Shown: one piece after another, positions 15,357-19,923 of the stretch
Position numbering within the stretch: position 1 is the first letter of the stretch
How the letters are laid out: each line of letters starts with the position of its first letter
Origin: Longimicrobium sp.
GTDB lineage: Bacteria; Gemmatimonadota; Gemmatimonadetes; Longimicrobiales; Longimicrobiaceae
Reading direction: 5' to 3'
NCBI GenBank assembly: GCA_030446945.1
Contig: JAUJMI010000018.1
Coordinates: forward strand, 1 to 19,923
Length of the DNA stretch: 19,923 nt
Program-made: the position numbers and the translations under genes
Notes under the pieces: generated by a model
What the model saw: only the letters and a program-made list of their open reading frames with translations
Told to the model about the DNA's origin: nothing
Databases searched by the model: none

Positions 15357-16552
15357 GGCGCTGGGCACTGCACCTGTGCGGCATCGCCGCCCTCACGATG
15401 TGGGCGCTCCCGGCCTCTGCGCAGGTCAGCGCGCCGGGCGACACGGCGAGGCGCGACACCGCCCGCGAACGGCCGTTCGTAGAGGGCGGTGCGTACGACA
15501 AGCCGTACATGACCCGTCTGCTCGGACGTACGGCGATCGGCGGGTATGCGGAGGCGCACGCCCGCTGGCAGCAGGCGGACGGCCTCACCGATGAAGCGGG
15601 TTTCGAGATGAAGCGGTGGAATCTCTTCACCGCCACGCAGGTCAACGACTTCGTCCGCATCGGCGCCGAGCTGGAGATCGAGGAACTGGGGGAGGAGATC
15701 ACCCTGGAGTTTGCGGCGGTTGACGTGACCGTCCACCCGGCGTTCACGGTGCGCGCGGGAGCAATCCTCTCGCCGCTCGGGCGCTTCAACCTGTCGCATG
15801 ACAGCCCGCGCAACGAGTTCACGGACCGGCCGCTGGTTTCCACGGAGATCGTGGGAACCGCGCTCACCGAAGTGGGAATCGGGGCACTCGGGCAGCTTGG
15901 GCTCAGGCGGGCGGGGCGGCTCACCTACGAGGTGTATGCCGTCAACGGCTTTCACGACGGGCTGATCGAAGACTCGCCGGACGGGACCCGAATCCCGCTC
16001 GGGAAGGGGAACTCCGAGGATCGCAACGCCTCCCCGGCCGCAGTCGGTCGGCTCGCCTGGAGCCCCGGGCTTGGTTACGAGCTGGGCGTCTCCGGCCACC
16101 GCGGCGCGTTCAACGCGTTTCTGGCGGACGGTGAGCAGGTGGACGAGCGGCGCAATCTCACGATCTGGGCGGTGGACATGGAGGCGAGGGTGGCCGGCGT
16201 GGAGCTGAGCGGGGAAGCGGTCACCGCCGAGCTGGACATCCCGGTGGGGCTCCAAGGAATCTACGCCGCCAGCCAACGGGGGCTCTACCTGCAAGGCGTC
16301 CGCGACTTCGGGCGGGGGTGGGTGCGCACCATGCCCGGTTCGTTCTTCCAGGCCGGGACACGCGTGGACCACGTGGACTACGACGGTGGGCTGATCGGTG
16401 ACTCGGTGCAGCGGCTCACGGTGGGTCTGAACTTCCGCCCGACCGAGGACGCAGTGCTGAAGCTGGACTACATACGCGGTAGGACCCGCGACCGGTTCAA
16501 CAACCTCGGCGAGGAGGCTGGGCTGCTATTCTCGATCGCAACGTACTTCTGA
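15353..16552 (+). CDS. Outer-membrane beta-barrel (porin-like) protein
   Basis: A 399-residue protein from the ATG at 15353, coupled to the Rieske gene by ATGA. The signal peptide (MRRWALHLCG to ASA) is cleaved before Gln24. The mature protein alternates polar and hydrophobic residues in many short strands with acidic turns, and it ends in LLFSIATYF, the aromatic end recognised for barrel insertion. GGYAEAHARW, FEMKRWNLFTATQVNDFVRIGAE and VRAGAILSPLGRFNLSHDSPRNEFTDRP are the most motif-like parts, similar in style to phosphate-selective-type porins. It is the last gene of the metal operon. It could admit or export a metal chelate, or host the lipoproteins. Confidence 0.75.
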   Translation: MRRWALHLCGIAALTMWALPASAQVSAPGDTARRDTARERPFVEGGAYDKPYMTRLLGRTAIGGYAEAHARWQQADGLTDEAGFEMKRWNLFTATQVNDFVRIGAELEIEELGEEITLEFAAVDVTVHPAFTVRAGAILSPLGRFNLSHDSPRNEFTDRPLVSTEIVGTALTEVGIGALGQLGLRRAGRLTYEVYAVNGFHDGLIEDSPDGTRIPLGKGNSEDRNASPAAVGRLAWSPGLGYELGVSGHRGAFNAFLADGEQVDERRNLTIWAVDMEARVAGVELSGEAVTAELDIPVGLQGIYAASQRGLYLQGVRDFGRGWVRTMPGSFFQAGTRVDHVDYDGGLIGDSVQRLTVGLNFRPTEDAVLKLDYIRGRTRDRFNNLGEEAGLLFSIATYF

Positions 16553-16751
16553 GTGCTCCGGCGGTGCGACGCGCCTGAAACAGGGCCTGCGCACTCCCGG
16601 CGGCGCAAATCGTAAGGCGTGCCTCAAGGCGTTGACCCGTTACCCTCCGCCGCCCCTCACGTGGCGGTGCATGTCGACGAGGCGGAGGATTCGGGCCCCG
16701 TGAGCGTCTAAAAAACGGATTCCATTCCAAAGGTTTTCGGGAGATGCTACG

Positions 16752-16898
16752 ATGGCACGCTCAGCAGTCGAGGATTACTTCCGAGCAGTCTACGCGCGGA
16801 TCCGGAGCCGAAAGGCGGCCGGTAGATCGTGTTCAGTCACCTGGTTGGGAGTGTACGCGCCGGCGGTGAGTGCGTTGCTTCGGGAACAGGGGCGATGA
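16752..16898 (+). pseudogene. Truncated N-terminus of a second DtxR-like regulator
   Basis: From the ATG at 16752, 48 residues read MARSAVEDYFRAVYARIRSR, then WLGVYAPAVSALLREQGR and stop. The first part matches the VEDYLxAVY start of DtxR-family proteins. The second matches the recognition helix LGVSAPAVSxLLRRL, but the helix between is damaged and the wing and metal domain are gone. Upstream at 16708-16719, TCTAAAAAACGG echoes TCTAAAACGG, the right arm and flank of the operator at 10677. A left arm is absent. A working small protein is unlikely. Confidence 0.5.
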
Positions 16899-17191
16899 GG
16901 TCGAAGATCTTCGTTCTGCTACTGGACACCCTTTCCATTTCCCGCACCACCCCGCCTGGGTTCCGCTGGGTGTTTTGCACGTAGCACGTGCACGCTAAGA
17001 CCGGGCGGCGGATCTACGCGGCGCCGGGTAACGGGTTCGCGTTCTTCGTCCCAGTAGTTGAGCGTGCGGCAGCCGTATGCGCGCGCCTGGGCGTACGGCT
17101 GCAAATCGGGAGAATGCTGGAGAGCAACCCTGGAGGCTCCCCACGTGCACCCTGCGTGCACTCACGGGATGCGGGCTCCATCCCCAACTGC

Positions 17192-17226
17192 GAAAGGCCC
17201 CACCGTAAACCAGGGTGGGGCCTTTC
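17192..17226. terminator. Perfect 13-bp hairpin
   Basis: GAAAGGCCCCACC (17192-17204) pairs with GGTGGGGCCTTTC (17214-17226) round a 9-base loop, followed on the plus strand by TTTA. It is well formed for an intrinsic terminator, but no intact gene ends here. On the minus strand it would follow the tRNA-like remnant. The 11-mer CCAGGGTGGGG occurs in it and again at 17234-17244. Confidence 0.65.
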
Positions 17227-17237
17227 TTTACCCCCAG

Positions 17238-17287
17238 GGTGGGGCGCTGAGGGATTCGAACTCTCGACCGCGTTGTGTGCAAGGACG
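17238..17287 (-). tRNA. tRNA 3'-half-like remnant
   Basis: On the minus strand the sequence carries GGTCGAGAGTTCGAATCCC, a clear T-arm with loop TTCGAAT, followed by TCAGCGCCCCACC, like a 3' acceptor strand with ACC. Upstream, CTTGCAC could be an anticodon loop. The 5' half is missing: the sequence there is subtilase-like and holds no GGGGCGC partner. The T-stem has one mismatch. So this is a partial tRNA gene or an attachment-site scar, not a working tRNA. Identity is not assigned. Confidence 0.35.
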
Positions 17288-17920
17288 GCGGGCGGCACCG
17301 CCTACGGCGTGGCCAAGGACGTCAAGCACGTATCGGTGCGCATGCTGAGCTGCGCCGGTCTGCCTCCAGCGCCGGGGTGGTGGCCGGTCTGGATGGGGGG
17401 CCGAGAACGCGAAGCTGCCGGGCGTGGGCGAGCATGTCGATCGACTCCGGCATCCCGCAGCGGAGCAACGCCTACGACGACGTCGTCCGCAAGCTGTTCG
17501 GCTCCCGGGGTGCTCCTGTGACGTCGGCCGGGGAACGGGTGGGCCGCCACCGGCGTGAGCACCGGCGCGGGCTACGACCTCTGCCTGCGCTCGCCGAGCC
17601 GGAATCCAGGTGGGGCTCACGATGGGGAACGCCAGAATCGAGGAGGAGAAGTCCACCTCCTCAAATTAAGGCGACAGCGTGGACATCTTCGCCCCGGGAA
17701 CGAGCATCAAGTCGGCGCGGCACACGGACGACGTCATCAAGGACGGCTTCACCTGCGATGCCGGCGGCACCTCCATGGCGACCCCGCACGTGTCGGACGA
17801 CGCGGCGCTCTTCCTCCAGCAGGCCCGGTGCGCGACGCCCCAGCAGGTGAAGGACGGCATCTTTCCCAGGCGACGACGGGGGTGGTCACGCTCTCGCTCT
17901 CGAAGAACAACCACATGTCT
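17281..17920 (+). pseudogene. Broken subtilisin-like (S8, proteinase K-type) protease, copy 2
   Basis: Spread over several frames are the blocks of a secreted subtilase in correct order: GGTAYGVAKDVKHVSVRML and SC (the GGxTYGVAK block after the catalytic His), SAGVVAGLD, SMSI with NAYDDVVRKLFG, GNGWAATGVSTGAG (oxyanion and AGN region), SRNP, then SN and a TAA stop near 17668. It continues GDSVDIFAPGTSIKSA, TDDVIKDGFTCDAGGTSMATPHV (catalytic Ser block) and AALFLQQARCATPQQVKDGIF. The Asp and His blocks at the N-terminus are absent. At least three frame changes and one stop make it non-functional. The catalytic Ser motif itself is intact, so decay looks younger than in copy 1. Confidence 0.75.
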
Positions 17921-18039
17921 CCAGCCCGGTGGAGGCGCGAGCAGAGCTCAAGGGAACCAACCCGAAGCACGAGTTCGCCTGCACGCCCAAGCGCCAGCGC
18001 GAGGGGCAGTGCTGAACCGCGCCGCGAACCCGGTCCGGG

Positions 18040-18063
18040 CCCGAAGCGGGTACACGCTTCGGG
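18040..18063. terminator. 9-bp hairpin
   Basis: CCCGAAGCG (18040-18048) pairs with CGCTTCGGG (18055-18063) round a 6-base loop, about 120 bases beyond the end of the subtilase relic. It may be the remnant of that gene's terminator. No T run. Confidence 0.4.
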
Positions 18064-18084
18064 GGCGGCGCGAGACGCCACAGA

Positions 18085-18118
18085 CACGAGGGGGCAACCG
18101 GATGGTTGCCGCCTCGTG
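18085..18118. terminator. 15-bp hairpin with one mismatch
   Basis: CACGAGGGGGCAACC (18085-18099) pairs with GGTTGCCGCCTCGTG (18104-18118) round a GGAT loop, with one mismatch. It lies 139 bases before the histidine kinase start. With the hairpin at 18040 it isolates the kinase from the relic region. It could be a terminator or a leader structure. Confidence 0.45.
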
Positions 18119-18256
18119 CCGCTTCGTCGAACAGCCCTCATGGATCTCGCCGCTGACCCGGCCGGGAAATTCTTGCGCCGTGTCCATCCCATTTAAAGGG
18201 GAAGTCTCGCCGAGGGTGCGAGCATCACAATCTGACCCGCACAGCCCCTGGTATCC

Positions 18257-19348
18257 ATGAACACGCGTTCTGCCCCGAGGGAGTCATTATCGCCCGAGCG
18301 GTACTATCGCGACCTGATCGGCTCGCTCGGCGCGATCGTGTGGGAGGCGGACGCGGACACCTTCCAGTTCACCTACGTGAGCTCGGAGGCAGAGAAGATG
18401 CTGGGTTATCCCGCCGCGGCCTGGACGTCCCGCGACTTCTGGCTGACGATCGTCCATCCCGAGGACCGCGACCGTGCGCAGCACACGCGTATGACGGGGA
18501 TGCGCGAGGGGCGCGACAGCGAGCTCGAGTATCGCGTGGTGGCCGCAGGCGGCGAGGTGAAGTGGTTGCTCGAAGTCGTGCGGCTGGTCGGCGACGAGGT
18601 GGGGATCATACGTCGAATGCGCGGCCTCATGGTGGATATCACCGCGCGCACGCGGCAGGAGATCCAGCAGCAGCGCTTCCGCAACATGGTCTCGCACGAT
18701 CTGAACAACCCCCTTGCCGGCGTGTTCCTCAACGGCGACATGCTGCTGAGGTCCGCGGGCGTGGAGGGCGACGACGAGGCACGGTACCTCGTAGGGGGTA
18801 TCCTGCGGTGTGCGGAACAGCTGAGGCACCTGGTTCTCGATCTCTCCCGCGGGCGGGCGGGTGACACGGCGGTGTACGTAAATCCGATCGTGGTCGAGGC
18901 GCAAACCCTGGTTGCGGATGCGGCCGCGGCGGCACGACCTCTCGCGCTGGATCGGGAGGTCGAGCTGAGCGTCTCGCCGGGCGAGCCGGCGCAGGTGCGT
19001 GCGGATCCGGACCGCGTTCAGCAGGTATTCGGGAACCTGATCGCCAACGCGATCCGCTATACGCCACCGGGCGGCACCGTCCGGCTGACCTGGCAGCCAA
19101 ACGGTGACGTCGTTCACTTCTTGGTGGAAGACAGCGGGTCGGGCATTCCGGCTTCGGGGCTGCAACGGCTGCTGGACGGCAACGGCTCTCACCCCGGACT
19201 CGGGCTCCCGATCGCGCGCCGGATCGTCGAAGCACACGGCGGTGTGCTGACCGGCCGGAGCCAGCCGGGCCAGGGGAGCACGTTTACCTTCTGCCTGCCG
19301 CGCGTGAACGCGCAGACCAGTGGCGCTCTAGGCAATCCGGGCCGGTGA
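18257..19348 (+). CDS. PAS sensor histidine kinase
   Basis: A 363-residue protein from the ATG at 18257; there is no obvious ribosome site. The PAS/PAC domain covers about 20-130 (LGAIVWEADADTFQFTYVS, GYPAAAW, FWLTIVHPEDR, ELEYRVVAAGGEVKWL). The dimerisation domain has SHDLNNPL with His147, the cyanobacterial/plant-like HDLNNPL variant. The HATPase domain has NLIANAIRYTPPGG with Asn260 and Asn264, EDSGSGIP (291-298) and GLGLPIARRIVEAHGG (314-329). The segment between the last two is very short (ASGLQRLLDGNGSHP) and lacks the F box. There is no membrane segment and no receiver, so it is a second orphan cytoplasmic kinase. It ends with its own terminator about 160 bases on. Confidence 0.88.
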   Translation: MNTRSAPRESLSPERYYRDLIGSLGAIVWEADADTFQFTYVSSEAEKMLGYPAAAWTSRDFWLTIVHPEDRDRAQHTRMTGMREGRDSELEYRVVAAGGEVKWLLEVVRLVGDEVGIIRRMRGLMVDITARTRQEIQQQRFRNMVSHDLNNPLAGVFLNGDMLLRSAGVEGDDEARYLVGGILRCAEQLRHLVLDLSRGRAGDTAVYVNPIVVEAQTLVADAAAAARPLALDREVELSVSPGEPAQVRADPDRVQQVFGNLIANAIRYTPPGGTVRLTWQPNGDVVHFLVEDSGSGIPASGLQRLLDGNGSHPGLGLPIARRIVEAHGGVLTGRSQPGQGSTFTFCLPRVNAQTSGALGNPGR

Positions 19349-19507
19349 GCTGCTCTTCGGTCGTACCCCGGTCCCGATCAATACGGCCACGGCCGCCCTG
19401 CACACGGCGACGCGAGGGCCCCTCCCTCCCCCGCCCCGCCAGGGCTGTCTACCGCCTCCAGCGCCGAGTGGACCTTGGACGGCCTTGGACGCTGAGGTGA
19501 CCACAGC

Positions 19508-19543
19508 AGAGCGGCCCAGCGCACACATGCACTGGGCCGCTCT
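19508..19543 (+). terminator. Terminator hairpin after the histidine kinase
   Basis: AGAGCGGCCCAG (19508-19519) pairs perfectly with CTGGGCCGCTCT (19532-19543), 12 bp with a 12-base loop, followed by a CT-rich tail (CTCGCTCGGTCTT). It is the first strong hairpin after the kinase stop. Confidence 0.7.
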
Positions 19544-19657
19544 CTCGCTCGGTCTTCAACTCCATCCCGCCCCGTTTGCCGAGTCCGCCAGGAGCGCCGG
19601 GAGTCCGCCGCAGTTGTGGTACGGGTGCGGCACTGTTGGTGACATCTATGTCCCCCG

Positions 19658-19909
19658 TTAGCAGACACGAGAACGACTCCGCAGCACCGAAGCGGGAGCA
19701 CGACGAAAGGACGATCGTCGCCCGCAGCGCATAAACCGTTGCCGTTTGCGTGGTTCGGCGGCTCGGGGACGAGCCCGGGCGGCGGTCCGGCGGAGGGCGC
19801 GGCGCACCTCTCGGGCTCGGCGCGAACCGGACCGGCCCTTGCTCGTTTGTGCCCACCACCACTCCATCAGGGCCGCGTGATCCACGGAGTTCATCCCGTG
19901 GAGGTCCAT
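19658..19909 (-). CDS. Possible small basic protein (uncertain)
   Basis: From the ATG at 19907-19909 an 83-residue frame runs to TAA at 19658-19660. GGGAG lies about 6 bases upstream on the minus strand, a fair ribosome site. The first 20 residues (MDLHGMNSVDHAALMEWWWA) look protein-like with good third-position GC. The remainder is extremely Arg-rich (RRAREVRRALRRTAARARPR), which is often a sign of a wrong frame. The frame stays open to the window edge, so it could also be the tail of a longer gene. No family recognised. Confidence 0.25.
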   Translation of the reverse strand: MDLHGMNSVDHAALMEWWWAQTSKGRSGSRRAREVRRALRRTAARARPRAAEPRKRQRFMRCGRRSSFRRAPASVLRSRSRVC

Positions 19910-19923
19910 GTTGCGCTCCCGCA

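Larger units (their letters stand above)
16553..18256. other. 1.7-kb relic-rich region without an intact gene
   Basis: From left to right it holds: about 200 bases with no feature I can name; a truncated DtxR-like start (16752-16898); about 290 bases that include an imperfect hairpin (17069-17102, 9 bp plus wobble extension); a terminator-type hairpin (17192-17226); a tRNA 3'-half-like remnant (17238-17287); a broken subtilase (17281-17920); and two hairpins (18040-18063 and 18085-18118) before the histidine kinase. Frames are short, shifted and overlapping. This is the least gene-like part of the window. Confidence 0.6.
19349..19923. other. Right-end region with terminator and one doubtful ORF
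   Basis: After the kinase come about 160 bases of non-coding-looking sequence with a short direct repeat (CCTTGGAC twice near 19472-19490), then the hairpin at 19508-19543. About 110 bases without recognisable signals follow. A possible small minus-strand gene runs to the window edge. Confidence 0.4.

Noticed and set aside
17192..17244. CRISPR array suggested by the repeated CCAGGGTGGGG
   Set aside because: Only two 11-base copies 24 bases apart, one inside a hairpin stem; no regular spacers and no cas genes.

Overview
The window is a high-GC bacterial segment from an organism with an outer membrane. That follows from two lipobox lipoproteins, a twin-arginine exported oxidase and a beta-barrel protein ending in Phe. 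Start codons are often GTG, and genes are packed with 4-base GTGA/ATGA overlaps. The style resembles Gemmatimonadota such as Longimicrobium, but no marker gene here proves the phylum.

Left part (1-4435): a broken helix-turn-helix fragment at the edge, then a double-PAS histidine kinase on the minus strand. Next is a TcmP/DUF5131 (Gp37/Gp68) pair arranged tail to tail. The DUF5131 member looks intact. The TcmP member carries a one-base frameshift and lacks a conserved Asp. A small lipoprotein gene on the minus strand follows, ending at strong hairpins.

Lipid region (4821-10086): a PlsC-type acyltransferase, then four genes joined by GTGA stop/start overlaps. These are a serine-palmitoyltransferase-like PLP enzyme, an acetoacetate-decarboxylase-fold protein without the usual Schiff-base Lys, a diacylglycerol/sphingoid-type lipid kinase and a zinc-dependent MDR dehydrogenase. 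A 16-bp perfect terminator hairpin ends the operon. Together they could make, reduce, phosphorylate and acylate a long-chain amino-alcohol lipid. None of the accessory genes is one I know from described bacterial ceramide loci.

Metal and redox region (10651-16552): a promoter overlapped by an 18-bp perfect palindrome drives a DtxR/MntR-type regulator. It is followed in tight succession by a Tat-exported two-domain multicopper oxidase, a ZIP transporter with an extra N-terminal domain, a di-heme (DUF1111-type) cytochrome lipoprotein, a Rieske lipoprotein and an outer-membrane barrel. This is the most striking set in the window. It looks like an envelope-spanning metal oxidation and uptake module, probably for iron or manganese, under metalloregulator control.

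Flanks and right part (10087-10650 and 16553-19923): two decayed copies of the C-terminal part of a subtilisin-like protease flank the metal operon. A truncated second DtxR-like N-terminus and a tRNA 3'-half-like remnant lie on the right flank. These suggest past duplication or insertion and decay. A PAS histidine kinase with its terminator and a doubtful small basic ORF close the window.
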